Positions 16,356-24,980 are shown, counted from the first letter of the stretch. The stretch: 26,597 nucleotides of DNA from Bacteroidales bacterium (GCA_023229135.1 JALNZT010000049.1:1-26597), one strand, 5' to 3'. Notes: generated from the sequence alone by a model not told the origin. A program made the numbers and translations.

Positions 16356-18704
16356 ATGATTAAAATCCTTAAAAGCTTCAAGCGCAGCCCTATGCTGCTG
16401 TTTGTGAATCTGCCGGGACTGGCAATCGGGCTGGCAGCGTTTTTATTGCTGATGATTTATGTGGTTCATGAAACCAGTTTCGATAAGCACTTTCCCAATA
16501 AAGAAAGAGTTTATCGGCTTTACAATACGATTATTGAAGACAATTCATCGCAAACTTATCCAATTTGTTCCCGCAGAGCCTACACTGAAATTCCAGCTGA
16601 GATTCCTGAAATAGAAAAGGCCTGCCAGATATTTCAGGAATGGCAAATGATTTTCTCAAAAGGGGAGGCTCAATTCACTATTAAGAAAGTGCTGTATGTT
16701 GATCCTGAGTTTTTTGATGTTTTTGGGCTAGATTTGTTGCAAGGTGAAAAAACACAAGCTTTACAGGCTAGCCATCAGCTGGTTTTGGCAGAGTCGGTTG
16801 CGCAAACTATTTTCGGTGATAAACCTTGTCTGGGAGAAATTCTAAGTGTTAGGGGCGAAGATTATCAGATAACTGGTGTCATGGCAGATTTGCCAAAAAC
16901 TACCCATTTCCAATTTGGTGCGCTAAGCAGCATAGAAACGCTCGATCCTGAACAGAATTTCGGTGGACTTGAAGTTTTTACATACTTCCTATTGGATCAA
17001 AATAGTAATCCTGAAATTGTCGGACATAAAATCGCTGAACGCAATAATAAAATAATTTCTGAAATATTTAATGCTGAAAATGTAACAATACGTTCGGGTA
17101 TTGAGCCATTATCTGACTTGCATCTGCATACGAAGGCCGACTTTGATTTATCACCAAAGGGCAGCATGCGCCAAATTATTTTGGTGGCAGCACTGGCGGC
17201 TTTTATCTTGTTGATTGCCATCATCAATTTTATCAACCTCTATATTTTTCAAGGCGAAAAGCGGCTGCTGGAAATTGGAATCCGTAAATCGTATGGTGCT
17301 ACACCAGCCAGTTTGCGCCGTATGTTTTACCTGGAAACTGCCCTCATTATTCTGCCGGCTTTTGGCTTGGCTTTGTTGCTTGCCCAAGCTGGAATCTCCT
17401 ATTTCTCAAATCTGATGTGGGTTGATTTGAGTTTTCAGGATATTATTACTCCGGTAAATATTACCATTATGATTAGCTTTCTGGTGTTGCTGATTTTTTT
17501 GGCGGGTAGCTACCCGGCGCATTTTCTCTCCAGACTGCCGCTGATCGATGCGGTGCATGGAGGCATAAAGTCGGTTCATCGCAAAAAATGGCTGTCGGTT
17601 TCATCGGTTGTTGTGCAGTTTTTTATCAGTATTTTATTGATTGTGAGCCTTTTGATATTTTATGGACAGCTAACTTATATGAAAAATGTTCCTTTGGGTT
17701 TCAATCCCGAAAAGGTCGTTGGTATTAGCAATTTCAATGTGCCAATAGCTAGCAAAGCCGAAGCCATCAAGCAGGAATTGCAAAAATTCACTTTTGTGGA
17801 ACAAGTTGGTTCAGGAAGTCATTATATGGGCGGCGGCGTAAGCGGACAAGGCGTTTACTTGTATGGACAATCGGAAGAGAAAAGCAAAAGCATTAACCAG
17901 TATCGCGTGCAGCCCGGCTTTTGCGAGGTGATGGAATTGCAGTTGGATGCAGGTCGTTTTTTTAGGGATACACCCGAAGATAAATCGGCTATCATCCTTA
18001 ACCAAGCTGCCGTAAAAATGCTGGGAATCAATGATCCTGTGGGACAATCGCTAATCATGCATGGCGATGAACCCCTGAAAATTATTGGCGTGGTAAAAGA
18101 TTTTTATTATAACGAAAATGCCGGACAAAAAATAGAACCACTTTGTATAACAGTCGATTCATATCAGGTGAATGTGATTTATCTGAAAATAACAGGCGAA
18201 TTTTCGCAGGAAAGGCGCGAAGCCGTAGCAAAAGTATTTCACGATTTCTTGCCCGATTATCAATTTACCAGCCACCTACTCAAAAATGTTTTTGCTGGAA
18301 AATATGTAGCCGAAGAAAGGTTTTTTAGCATGGTGCTAAGTGGTGCAATCCTGGCGTTATTACTAAGTTTTATCGGCATGTATGCACTTTCAGGCTATAA
18401 TGTGGAGCGGCGCACCAAAGAAATCGGTATCCGAAAAGTGCATGGCAGCACTACATTTCAGGTAGCTGCAAAATTATTGATAGATATTTTGATTTGGGTT
18501 GTAATTGCGATGATTCCCGCATTTTTGGTGGCTTATATTGCTATGCGGCAAGTGCTTGCAGACTTCGTGAATAAAGTCTCCCTATCGCCACTATATTTTC
18601 TCCTTGGCGGAATAATTGCCCTGACTATTGCAACATTGGCCATTTTGTATAAAACCATCGCGGCGGCCAACCAAAATCCGGTGGAAAGTTTAAGAGACGA
18701 ATAA
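16356..18704 (+). CDS. FtsX/MacB-family ABC permease 2
   Basis: The 782-residue paralog of the flanking permeases starts MIKILKSFKRSPMLLFV. TM1 is LPGLAIGLAAFLLLMIYVV. A MacB_PCD periplasmic domain runs to ~265, then TMs at ~270-295, ~325-350 and ~365-390, with the FtsX motif LLEIGIRKSYGATPASL. The second half opens with a TM near WLSVSSVVVQFFISILLIVS and ends with three TMs around TKEIGIRKVHGSTTFQV. The C-terminus is NQNPVESLRDE. The second periplasmic domain has IIGVVKDFYYNENAGQKIEP, a landmark also traceable in the remnant at 23.4 kb. It is co-transcribed with permease 1 (136-bp gap) and permease 3 (33-bp gap). No defects are visible; substrate unknown. Confidence 0.92.
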   Translation: MIKILKSFKRSPMLLFVNLPGLAIGLAAFLLLMIYVVHETSFDKHFPNKERVYRLYNTIIEDNSSQTYPICSRRAYTEIPAEIPEIEKACQIFQEWQMIFSKGEAQFTIKKVLYVDPEFFDVFGLDLLQGEKTQALQASHQLVLAESVAQTIFGDKPCLGEILSVRGEDYQITGVMADLPKTTHFQFGALSSIETLDPEQNFGGLEVFTYFLLDQNSNPEIVGHKIAERNNKIISEIFNAENVTIRSGIEPLSDLHLHTKADFDLSPKGSMRQIILVAALAAFILLIAIINFINLYIFQGEKRLLEIGIRKSYGATPASLRRMFYLETALIILPAFGLALLLAQAGISYFSNLMWVDLSFQDIITPVNITIMISFLVLLIFLAGSYPAHFLSRLPLIDAVHGGIKSVHRKKWLSVSSVVVQFFISILLIVSLLIFYGQLTYMKNVPLGFNPEKVVGISNFNVPIASKAEAIKQELQKFTFVEQVGSGSHYMGGGVSGQGVYLYGQSEEKSKSINQYRVQPGFCEVMELQLDAGRFFRDTPEDKSAIILNQAAVKMLGINDPVGQSLIMHGDEPLKIIGVVKDFYYNENAGQKIEPLCITVDSYQVNVIYLKITGEFSQERREAVAKVFHDFLPDYQFTSHLLKNVFAGKYVAEERFFSMVLSGAILALLLSFIGMYALSGYNVERRTKEIGIRKVHGSTTFQVAAKLLIDILIWVVIAMIPAFLVAYIAMRQVLADFVNKVSLSPLYFLLGGIIALTIATLAILYKTIAAANQNPVESLRDE

Positions 18705-18737
18705 TATTATCAACTATAATACTAAACTATACAACAG

Positions 18738-21074
18738 ATGCTAATTCATCATATCAAGCTCGTTTTAAATGTTTTAAAACGTAATAAGCTTTATTCCTTA
18801 TTGAGTATTTTGGGTTTTTCTGTTGGCTTTGCCATAAGTCTTATTATTGGATTACATATTTATGGCGAAACCACCATGGACACCTGGCTGCCAACTCATA
18901 ATCGTATAGTTAGGGTTGTAGATTTTAAAGGCAATGAAAGTCGCCTTGATATGACGATGACGGAAGTTTTTAAAAACGACTTCCCACAGGTGGAACTGGC
19001 TTGTGCTATGGAACTTATCGATGGTTTTGATATTTCCGTGAAGGCAAATCAGCAATTTGCCTTGTCGAAAGGGATGATTACTACCACCGATGATTTTTTC
19101 AAGATTTTTCCGCTCAAAGTGATCCGGGCTAACGACACCAAACTTTTTCCCGGAATGCAGTCAATTGTAATAAGCCAATCGCTTGCCAACACGCTTTTTC
19201 AGGATGCTGATCCGTTGGGAAAACCGATTACTGTTTTGGATGATATAATCGGAGAGATAAGCGCCGTGGTGGAAGATTTCCCGAAAAATTCGAGTATTCA
19301 GGCGGATATTTTCACCAATGCCGAAAACGAAGATTTCAGGTTCAGCCAAAGCTGTTACGAGGGTAAATGCTGGAATCCTGCCGATCATTATTTACTGCTT
19401 AGGCCTGATACTGAACGTGCTTTGCTGCAAAATAACCTGGATAAAATTTTAGCCTCAGGGAATTACGAAATTGAATCCTTGAGCTATCAAAACTTGGATG
19501 AAATTTATCTCGGCCCAGCTTTTGAATACAGTTCAATGATGCGCGGCAACCGCGCTATGCTTCGGGTATTTGCAGGCCTGGGAGCATTGGTGCTGCTGCT
19601 TTCCATCATCAATTTTGTCAATTTTTATATCGCCATGCAATACGCGCGCCTCAAAATTATCAGCATCAAGAAAATCCACGGAGCGCAGTTTGGCCATCTG
19701 CTGATATATACTTTGGTAGAAGTTTCGATGAGTATTTTAATTGCGGTACTTTTGGCGTTGACTTTATTTCAGTTTATGCTGCCCACGGCGGGCTATTTAT
19801 TGAATTATCGCTTGGATGCCGTGCTGCTTTTCACGCCTGAGTTTTTGTTGTTGATTTTGCTGGCGATTCTACTTATCATCCTCACTGTGAGTGCTTTCCC
19901 TGTGATTATGCTTGCACGGTTCAAATCCGTAAATGTACTATCTGGTTCAAAACTTCCGGCTATCAGACAAAGCGGTAGGAATTTAATGACAGCATTGCAA
20001 TTCACCATTTCTATTGCCTTGATTATTTTAACTTTCTCGCTTTATAAGCAGATCGACTTTGTAAAACATACCGATTTGGGCTTTGAAAAAGAAAATCTGC
20101 TGCGCTTAAATTTTCCATACACTTTTCAGAAACAAGCGGTGCTGAGGCAGAAATTGATCCAGTTGTCGGATGTGGCCGCTTTTACCTTCAGCAGTGGTGT
20201 GCCGGGCAATGTACACCTGAGTTTGGGCGACGAAACCACCACCAAAACAATTTTCCTGGAAAGTATGCATGTGGATGATAATTTTTTGCAAACCCTGGCT
20301 ATTCCTTTAAAAGCCGGACGGAATTTTCGCGCCGGCGAATCGGCTCCGGTTTGCATTATGAACCAGGAAGCTTACACACAATACGAATGGGAAAATTTGG
20401 AGAACAGACACTTTAACCAGGGCCGCGATGGCGGATACGAAGTAATTGGGATTACCGAAAATTTCTTTGTGGAATCGCTGCACCAAAAAATTAAACCTGT
20501 GGCGCTGCTTCTAACCACTGATAATGAGGGGGGCAATCTGCGCTATGCCACCATCCGGCTGCGGCCTGGAAATATTGGCCATCAAATGCAGGCACTCGAA
20601 AAGTTGTGGGCATTTTTTATGCCCGATGAGCCGATGAATTTCACCTTTTACGACCAGCAGTTCGATGCCATGTACCGCAATGACGAACGCTTAGGGCTGG
20701 CCATTGCCATAGCGGCTATTATCGCCATCATCCTCACTTTTATGGGAATTGTGGGCCAGGTTTTTCAAATGATATTGAACCGCACCAAAGAAATTGGAAT
20801 CCGAAAAGTTAATGGTGCGCAGCTTTCCGATATCATCATTTTGTTCAATAAAGGCTTTATAAAACGGGTAGCTATTGCTTTTGTCGTTGCCAGTCCCATC
20901 GCGTTTTTCGTGATAAAACAATGGCTTCAAAACTTTGCCTACCAAGCAACAATCGACTGGTGGATTTTTGCGATTGCCGGACTTCTCACACTTTTCGGCG
21001 TGCTGCTCACGGTGAGTTTGCAAACATATTCTGCCGCCCGAAGAAACCCGGTGGAGAGTTTGCGGAATGAGTGA
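18738..21074 (+). CDS. FtsX/MacB-family ABC permease 3
   Basis: The 778-residue permease has the same two-half layout. TM1 is LYSLLSILGFSVGFAISLII. The first-half core is MQYARLKIISIKKIHGAQFG, slightly off the usual EIGIRK motif. The second-half motif TKEIGIRKVNGAQLSDI is canonical. The C-terminus LLTVSLQTYSAARRNPVESL, then RNE, is the parent-like version of the tails found in all repeat units downstream. Gene bases 21051-21074 are the start of the first 234-bp unit, so the stop codon is inside the repeat. The first REP hairpin follows 53 bp after the stop and probably ends or stabilises the operon transcript. Last complete gene of the export operon. Confidence 0.92.
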   Translation: MLIHHIKLVLNVLKRNKLYSLLSILGFSVGFAISLIIGLHIYGETTMDTWLPTHNRIVRVVDFKGNESRLDMTMTEVFKNDFPQVELACAMELIDGFDISVKANQQFALSKGMITTTDDFFKIFPLKVIRANDTKLFPGMQSIVISQSLANTLFQDADPLGKPITVLDDIIGEISAVVEDFPKNSSIQADIFTNAENEDFRFSQSCYEGKCWNPADHYLLLRPDTERALLQNNLDKILASGNYEIESLSYQNLDEIYLGPAFEYSSMMRGNRAMLRVFAGLGALVLLLSIINFVNFYIAMQYARLKIISIKKIHGAQFGHLLIYTLVEVSMSILIAVLLALTLFQFMLPTAGYLLNYRLDAVLLFTPEFLLLILLAILLIILTVSAFPVIMLARFKSVNVLSGSKLPAIRQSGRNLMTALQFTISIALIILTFSLYKQIDFVKHTDLGFEKENLLRLNFPYTFQKQAVLRQKLIQLSDVAAFTFSSGVPGNVHLSLGDETTTKTIFLESMHVDDNFLQTLAIPLKAGRNFRAGESAPVCIMNQEAYTQYEWENLENRHFNQGRDGGYEVIGITENFFVESLHQKIKPVALLLTTDNEGGNLRYATIRLRPGNIGHQMQALEKLWAFFMPDEPMNFTFYDQQFDAMYRNDERLGLAIAIAAIIAIILTFMGIVGQVFQMILNRTKEIGIRKVNGAQLSDIIILFNKGFIKRVAIAFVVASPIAFFVIKQWLQNFAYQATIDWWIFAIAGLLTLFGVLLTVSLQTYSAARRNPVESLRNE

Positions 21075-21127
21075 GGTGAGGTTTTATTGCAAAATAACAG
21101 AACTTTGTGAGCGGGATGGAGCTCCTA

Positions 21128-21194
21128 CTGGGTGGGATGAAGCTCCAGCTTCGTCCCAATTTGTAGGATGAAGCTGGAGCTTCATCCCACCCAG
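21128..21194. repeat. REP hairpin, cluster 1 unit 1
   Basis: The 29-bp arms start CTGGGTGGGATGAAGC and end CATCCCACCCAG, with a 9-nt loop (CAATTTGTA) and one G-T wobble. Each arm is itself a GAAGCT-CC-AGCTTC palindrome. It lies 53 bp after the permease 3 stop. Confidence 0.92.
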
Positions 21195-21308
21195 ACTTCA
21201 ACCAAGCCAGAAGGCTTTCTCAGCTTTTTTGGTGTGTTGCTAACCGTTAGTTTTCAAACATTTAGTGCCGATCGAAGAAACCCAGTGGAGAGTTTGCGGA
21301 ATGAGTGA
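21168..21308 (+). CDS. 46-codon frame starting in the REP arm, cluster 1 copy 1
   Basis: ATG lies in the right REP arm (ATGAAGCTGGAGCTTCATCC). The frame passes through MKLELHPTQTSTKPEG into the permease tail (FLSFFGVLLTVSFQ ... NPVESLRNE) and stops at TGA. It contains one hydrophobic stretch. Five copies of this frame are open in the window. There is no clear ribosome site, so it may simply be a by-product of the tail's coding past. Confidence 0.25.
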   Translation: MKLELHPTQTSTKPEGFLSFFGVLLTVSFQTFSADRRNPVESLRNE

Positions 21309-21361
21309 GGTGAGGTTTTATTGCAAAATAACAGAACTTTGTGGGCGGGATGGAGCTCCTA

Positions 21362-21428
21362 CTGGGTGGGATGAAGCTCCAGCTTCGTCCCAATTTGTAG
21401 GATGAAACTGGAGCTTCATCCCACCCAG
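21362..21428. repeat. REP hairpin, cluster 1 unit 2
   Basis: Exact 234-bp offset copy of 21128-21194, with GATGAAACTGG in the right arm adding one mismatch. Confidence 0.92.
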
Positions 21429-21542
21429 ACTTCAACCAACCCAGAAGGCTTTCTCAGCTTTTTTGGTGTGTTGCTAACCGTTAATTTTCAAACATTTAGT
21501 GCCGATCGAAGAAACCCAGTGGAGAGTTTGCGGAATGAGTGA
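21402..21542 (+). CDS. 46-codon frame starting in the REP arm, cluster 1 copy 2
   Basis: Same frame as 21168-21308, with TSTNPEG in place of TSTKPEG. It ends at the TGA inside the next unit. Confidence 0.25.
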   Translation: MKLELHPTQTSTNPEGFLSFFGVLLTVNFQTFSADRRNPVESLRNE

Positions 21543-21595
21543 GGTGAGGTTTTATTGCAAAATAACAGAACTTTGTGAGCGGGATGGAGCTCCTA

Positions 21596-21662
21596 CTGGG
21601 TGGGATGAAGCTCCAGCTTCGTCCCAATTTGTAGGATGAAACTGGAACTTCATCCCACCCAG
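21596..21662. repeat. REP hairpin, cluster 1 unit 3
   Basis: Third copy at the same spacing. The right arm carries GATGAAACTGGAACTTCATC, so two mismatches weaken the inner pairing. The unit's permease tail is missing after it. Confidence 0.92.
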
Positions 21663-21683
21663 ACTTCAACCAAGCCAGAAGGC

Positions 21684-21981
21684 CTCTTGATAAATCCTCA
21701 CTTTCATCAATACCCAATTTCACTTATTTAACGTCTTTTGAAAAAAACCTGTAGCAGCAGCGTGTAGCCTGCAATATCCTGAACCCAATCAAAGGTGAAT
21801 GCGACTAGATAAGTTATTGATTAATCAATTATTTTAAAAGGGTAAGAAAACTATAAAAATACGATAATTCACGTAGTAAATTTTGATTATCAGGAGAATA
21901 CCTTTGTTAAGATTTACAAGACGTAAATGTCTGATGTAATGACTAACAACTTAATTATTACAATCATTAAAACCCAAAAAA
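21684..21981. other. Gene-free leader of the T9SS cargo gene
   Basis: The AT-rich sequence begins where the third 234-bp unit breaks off. It contains the palindrome TTGATTAATCAA near 21813 and TACCTTTG (21899-21906), which fits the Bacteroidota -7 consensus TAnnTTTG. No TTTG lies at the right distance for a -33 box. A promoter for the following gene is expected here. Confidence 0.35.
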
Positions 21982-23220
21982 ATGAAAAAACCTCTACTAA
22001 CTTTGATTTTATTAGCGCTAATGGGTAGCTCATTCGCGCAATGGACAACGCTTACTATTCCCAATATCTCAACGGATATTACAGTACTTACTGCTGTTAT
22101 AGATACTGTTTATGCCGGTTTTGCCGGCGATGGGATACATAAAACCACCAACCTTGGAACTGATTGGAGCGATATCAGCTTCAACCTTGCCAATAAAAAC
22201 ATTAATACGATTAAAGTGGCAGGCTATCCTGTTATTTTTGTATCAACAGGTAATGGGGCATTTTTTACCCTTGATCAGCTATCCTATACTCCGGTGCTGA
22301 ATTCAGGGCTTACGAACACAAATATTAGCCATTATTCGGTGGGAGGCGACCTTGATGAAAATGATTTTACGATAGGAACAAACGGTGGCGGCTTCTTCTA
22401 TGGTCCTGAAATTGAAGGCCCCTGGACAGCTGCAAATAATGGGCTGAGCGGTGATGCGCTTTTTATCAACGATCTAGCAGGCTATAAAGACGAAATATCT
22501 ACTTATATGCTTGGAACGGATGGTGGCGTTTTTTATTCCTCCGATGAATTCGCGAGCTGGACGCCTGGCAATACCGGTTTAAGCGGTGCTCAACTGCATG
22601 TTACCGGTGTTTTGTTATTAAATACTATTTCTTTTATCACCACTGAAGGTGGCGCATTTTACAGTATGGATTTTGGCGCTTCGTGGATAACATTATATGC
22701 AGATGTTAAATTTAATCAGCTGCTTCTATATTTTGATCCGGAAGGTGCTTTTGGTATATTTTTGTTTGGACAGGAAAACTATTACACTCCCGATCTTGAA
22801 AACTGGATGAATTTTCAGGCTCCGGGAGAAGTAATTAGTGCTGCAGCAACACGAGAGCAGCTGTTTGTTGCTACAAGTGAAACAAAATCCGGCGGAATAA
22901 TGTATAGCCAGCCAATTAGCTGGATTATTACCGATATCGCTGAAAATATTACACAGCAGAAAAATGTAAATTTCATCCGGAATTATCCTAACCCATTTAA
23001 CGAAGAATGTAGTATTTCATACCATATTACTAAGAAACAGCCTGTTGAAATAAGTCTGTTTGACTTATATGGTAGAAAGATTAAGACTTTAGAAAATGGC
23101 GTTCAAGAAGTTGGCGAACATACACTGAATATCAATGGAAATGATTTAGCTGCTGGAATCTACACCGTGGTACTAATCTCTGGAGATCAGAAAGAAACAA
23201 CGAAAATAGTAAAGAGGTAA
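21982..23220 (+). CDS. T9SS cargo protein with beta-propeller-like repeats
   Basis: The 412-residue secreted protein has a signal peptide (LLTLILLALMGSSFAQ, cut near FAQ). Residues ~40-310 contain propeller-like/BNR-type repeats, recognisable as GIHKTTNLGTDWSDIS, GVFYSSDEFASWTPGNTGL, GAFYSMDFGASWITLY and YYTPDLENWMNFQ. The C-terminal ~80 residues are a type A T9SS sorting domain: NYPNPFNEECSISYHI, LFDLYGRKIKTLENG and AAGIYTVVLISGDQKETTKI, then VKR. The protein should cross the outer membrane by the type IX system and be attached or released; ligand or enzymatic role is unknown. It sits alone between two permease-derived repeat clusters, with its own terminator, so it looks inserted or left behind. 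Confidence 0.9.
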   Translation: MKKPLLTLILLALMGSSFAQWTTLTIPNISTDITVLTAVIDTVYAGFAGDGIHKTTNLGTDWSDISFNLANKNINTIKVAGYPVIFVSTGNGAFFTLDQLSYTPVLNSGLTNTNISHYSVGGDLDENDFTIGTNGGGFFYGPEIEGPWTAANNGLSGDALFINDLAGYKDEISTYMLGTDGGVFYSSDEFASWTPGNTGLSGAQLHVTGVLLLNTISFITTEGGAFYSMDFGASWITLYADVKFNQLLLYFDPEGAFGIFLFGQENYYTPDLENWMNFQAPGEVISAAATREQLFVATSETKSGGIMYSQPISWIITDIAENITQQKNVNFIRNYPNPFNEECSISYHITKKQPVEISLFDLYGRKIKTLENGVQEVGEHTLNINGNDLAAGIYTVVLISGDQKETTKIVKR

Positions 23221-23237
23221 TCAGTTGCTTTGATTTT

Positions 23238-23278
23238 AAAAAACTCCCTTCTTCAACTAGATAAAGGGAGTTTTTTTT
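23238..23278 (+). terminator. Strong rho-independent terminator
   Basis: The 13-bp stem AAAAAACTCCCTT / AAGGGAGTTTTTT has a 13-nt loop and ends in an uninterrupted T run. It lies 17 bp after the T9SS gene stop and, by symmetry of its A/T tracts, probably also stops leftward transcripts. Confidence 0.93.
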
Positions 23279-23365
23279 ATGTATATTATTGGTTTAAAGA
23301 GGCTTGATAGGAAGCGTGAAATTTTTTCGTTAATCAATAAGGAAAACTGGAGATGTAATTTGTTT

Positions 23366-23902
23366 ATGGGAATTGTGAAATCGAGCTGTTGTTCTTTGGA
23401 TAGATTCTACCTACTTTTTACACGAAAATACCAAATGAAAGCTGTGGCACTGTTTTAGCCGATGAATTTCACTTTCTACGACCAACAATTCGATGCTATG
23501 TACCGCAATGACAAGCGTCTGGGACTGTCTATTGCCATAGCGGCCTTTATCGCCATCATCCTCACTTTTATGGGAATTGTGGGCCAGATTTTTCAAATGA
23601 TATTGAACCGCACCAAAGAAATTGGAATCCGCAAGGTAAACGGCGCACAGCTTTCCGATATCATCTCTATGTTCAACAAAGACTTTATAAGATGGGTAGC
23701 TATTGCTTTTGTCGTTGCCAGTCCCGCGGCTTTTTATGTGATAATTTTATGGCTTCAAAACTTCGGATACAAAACAAGTGTCGCGTGTTGGATTTTCGCA
23801 ATAGCTGGATTTATTACACTTTTAGGAGTTCTGCTAACCGTTAGCTTACAAACCTATAGCGCCGCCCGACGAAATCCGGTGGAGAGTTTGCGGAATGAGT
23901 GA
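23366..23902 (+). pseudogene. Remnant of a fourth FtsX-family permease (C-terminal part)
   Basis: From ATG 23462 an open frame of 146 codons matches the end of permease 3 closely: MNFTFYDQQFDAMYRND, EIGIRKVNGAQLSDI, and the final NPVESLRNE. Three C-terminal membrane segments are present. In the same frame upstream, MGIVK ... MKAVALF and then TAG (23456-23458) correspond loosely to the IGVVKDF ... KIKPVALLL part of the family. The codon before PMNFTFY is TAG here and GAG in permease 3. About 110 bp between these two landmarks is deleted. The N-terminal ~600 residues are absent, so this is a decayed gene, although the C-terminal frame is well kept. Confidence 0.85.
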
Positions 23903-23955
23903 GGTGGTTTTTATTGCAAAACAAAAGAACTTTTATGGGCTGGATGGAGCTCCTA

Positions 23956-24022
23956 CTGGGTGGGATGAAGCTCCAGCTTCGTCCCATTTTGTAGGATGAA
24001 ATTGGAGCTTCATCCCACCCAG
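23956..24022. repeat. REP hairpin, cluster 2 unit 1
   Basis: 67-bp nested inverted repeat with the same arm ends (CTGGGTGGG / CCCACCCAG). The loop is CATTTTGTA, and GATGAAATTGG in the right arm adds mismatches. Confidence 0.9.
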
Positions 24023-24136
24023 ACTTCAACCAAGCCAGAAGGCCTTCTCACCTTTTTTGGTGTGTTGCTAACCGTTAGTTTTCAAACATTTAGTGTCGAT
24101 CGAAGAAACCCGGTGGAGAGTTTACGGAATGAGTGA
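23996..24136 (+). CDS. 46-codon frame starting in the REP arm, cluster 2 copy 1
   Basis: The frame begins ATGAAATTGGAGCTTCATCC, continues as MKLELHPTQTSTKPEG into LLTFFGVLLTVSFQTF and stops after NPVESLRNE. A silent CTG-to-TTG change relative to cluster 1 keeps Leu. Confidence 0.25.
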   Translation: MKLELHPTQTSTKPEGLLTFFGVLLTVSFQTFSVDRRNPVESLRNE

Positions 24137-24189
24137 GGTGGTTTTTATTGCAAAACAAAAGAACTTTTATGGGCTGGATGAAGCTCTTT

Positions 24190-24256
24190 CTGGGTGGGAT
24201 GAAGCTCCAGCTTCGTCCCAATTTGTAGGATGAAATTGGAGCTTCATCCCACCCAG
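24190..24256. repeat. REP hairpin, cluster 2 unit 2
   Basis: Copy 234 bp after the previous hairpin. The left flank reads GAAGCTCTTTCTGGG rather than GGAGCTCCTACTGGG, a variant also found in cluster 3. Confidence 0.9.
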
Positions 24257-24370
24257 ACTTCAACCAAGCCAGAAGGCCTTCTCACCTTTTTTGGTGTGTT
24301 GCTAACCGTTAGTTTACAAACCTATAGCGCAGCCCGACGAAATCCGATGGAGGGGTTGATGAATGAGTGA
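24230..24370 (+). CDS. 46-codon frame starting in the REP arm, cluster 2 copy 2
   Basis: Same open frame. The tail is of the SLQTYSAARRNP type and ends MEGLMNE. Frame and length are kept in spite of the substitutions. Confidence 0.25.
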   Translation: MKLELHPTQTSTKPEGLLTFFGVLLTVSLQTYSAARRNPMEGLMNE

Positions 24371-24411
24371 GGTGGTCAGCTGAGTTTAGTTTTCTTTTTA
24401 ATTCGCATCGG

Positions 24412-24425
24412 AAGTTCGCGAACTT
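24412..24425. promoter_or_regulatory. Perfect palindrome AAGTTCGCGAACTT
   Basis: A 14-bp self-complementary sequence that could be an operator or recombinase site at the island edge. No matching second copy was seen in the window. Confidence 0.3.
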
Positions 24426-24459
24426 GTGAAAAGGGAGTTTATTGAAAGATACAAGTATT

Positions 24460-24472
24460 TGCCAGCCGCCAA
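24460..24472. repeat. Left 13-bp direct repeat of island (TGCCAGCCGCCAA)
   Basis: It matches 25528-25540 (TGCCAGCTGCCAA) at 12 of 13 positions in the same orientation. The pair encloses both island genes. Confidence 0.5.
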
Positions 24473-24658
24473 ACTGTTTTTAAAGTGTGTGGATTAATGG
24501 AAATATTATTCTAAGTTTGTGGGGTAAATTAAAAACACGAAACCAGATGAGAAAACCGATGAGTTTATTGGTTAGTGATGCTCTCTGTAATGTGCCAGAG
24601 ATATACGAAGTATTTCGTGTATATTCTTGTTGGCAGCAAGCAAAAACAGACACAACAG

Positions 24659-24964
24659 ATGGATACAGATGATTTATCAAGAGAATCTTACGAAGGGATA
24701 TTAATCCAAGCAGAGAAATTGACACATGATTTGACTTTGCATTTTGGAGTTTTGTCGGGTGATTGTCAAAATGAGACCGAATATCTTGATAAAGCCGAAA
24801 AATTGACCCGAGAAATAATGAAAGCGGAAGATTGGGAGATTGATGATTTATTTTGGGGTAATCCTCCAAAAAAAGAGGATTTGGAATTTACTTGCAAAAA
24901 AATATTAGAGAATATTCAGAAAGTTAAATCTATTCCGATTGAGAAACGTAAATTTGATTTTTAA
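24659..24964 (+). CDS. Small acidic helical protein, unknown function
   Basis: I chose ATG 24659 (MDTDDLSRESYEGILIQAEK), giving 101 residues; the frame is open for 28 more codons upstream, but those (YTKYFVYILVGSK) look unrelated. The protein is mainly helical and charged, with motifs DLTLHFGVLS, EYLDKAEKLTREI, DDLFWGNPPKKEDLEF and a terminal KKILENIQKVKSIPIEKRKF. No signal peptide or membrane segment is seen, so it is cytoplasmic. I do not recognise a characterised family, though DDLFWGNPP looks like a conserved signature. It ends 16 bp before the kinase-like gene and is probably co-transcribed, so the two may work as a pair. Lower GC than the chromosomal genes suggests transfer. Confidence 0.65.
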   Translation: MDTDDLSRESYEGILIQAEKLTHDLTLHFGVLSGDCQNETEYLDKAEKLTREIMKAEDWEIDDLFWGNPPKKEDLEFTCKKILENIQKVKSIPIEKRKFDF

Positions 24965-24980
24965 CCATCTCAGAGACTTT

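Larger units (their letters stand above)
21051..21683. repeat. Repeat cluster 1: 234-bp units, 2.7 copies
   Basis: The phase marker GTGGAGAGTTTGCGGAATGA starts at 21051, 21285 and 21519, giving a period of exactly 234 bp. Each unit holds ~140 bp of REP-containing spacer and ~95 bp coding for a permease C-terminus ending NPVESLRNE-stop. Units 1 and 2 differ by a few bases. The third breaks off after AAGCCAGAAGGC. Unlike the true permease 3 end, the unit tails read FGVLLTVSFQTFSADRRNP, so they derive from a different paralog. Confidence 0.95.
23879..24370. repeat. Repeat cluster 2: two 234-bp units plus end of permease remnant
   Basis: The phase markers GTGGAGAG (23879, 24113) and ATGGAGGG (24347) are again exactly 234 bp apart. 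Unit tails read LLTFFGVLLTVSFQTFSVD and LLTFFGVLLTVSLQTYSAA. The last tail ends NPMEGLMNE, the most diverged copy. Spacer sequence (TTTTTATTGCAAAACAAAAG) differs consistently from cluster 1 (TTTTATTGCAAAATAACAG). Confidence 0.95.
24371..24658. other. Left edge of the two-gene island; no confident gene
   Basis: It holds a 14-bp perfect palindrome (24412-24425), the first 13-bp direct repeat (24460-24472) and the 13-mer CTAAGTTTGTGGG (24511-24523) shared with 8317-8329. A short in-frame stretch before the next gene reads KYFVYILVGSK, reminiscent of the start of GIY-YIG nucleases, but nothing further of that family is present. Confidence 0.4.

Noticed and set aside
21051..21683. Possible CRISPR array from regular repeats
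   Set aside because: The repeat is 234 bp with nested hairpins and a coding tail; there are no short repeats alternating with unique spacers and no cas genes.
24575..24658. GIY-YIG nuclease start (KYFVYILVGSK)
   Set aside because: Only about ten residues resemble the family and no catalytic GIY/YIG pair follows; treated as coincidence or a tiny relic.
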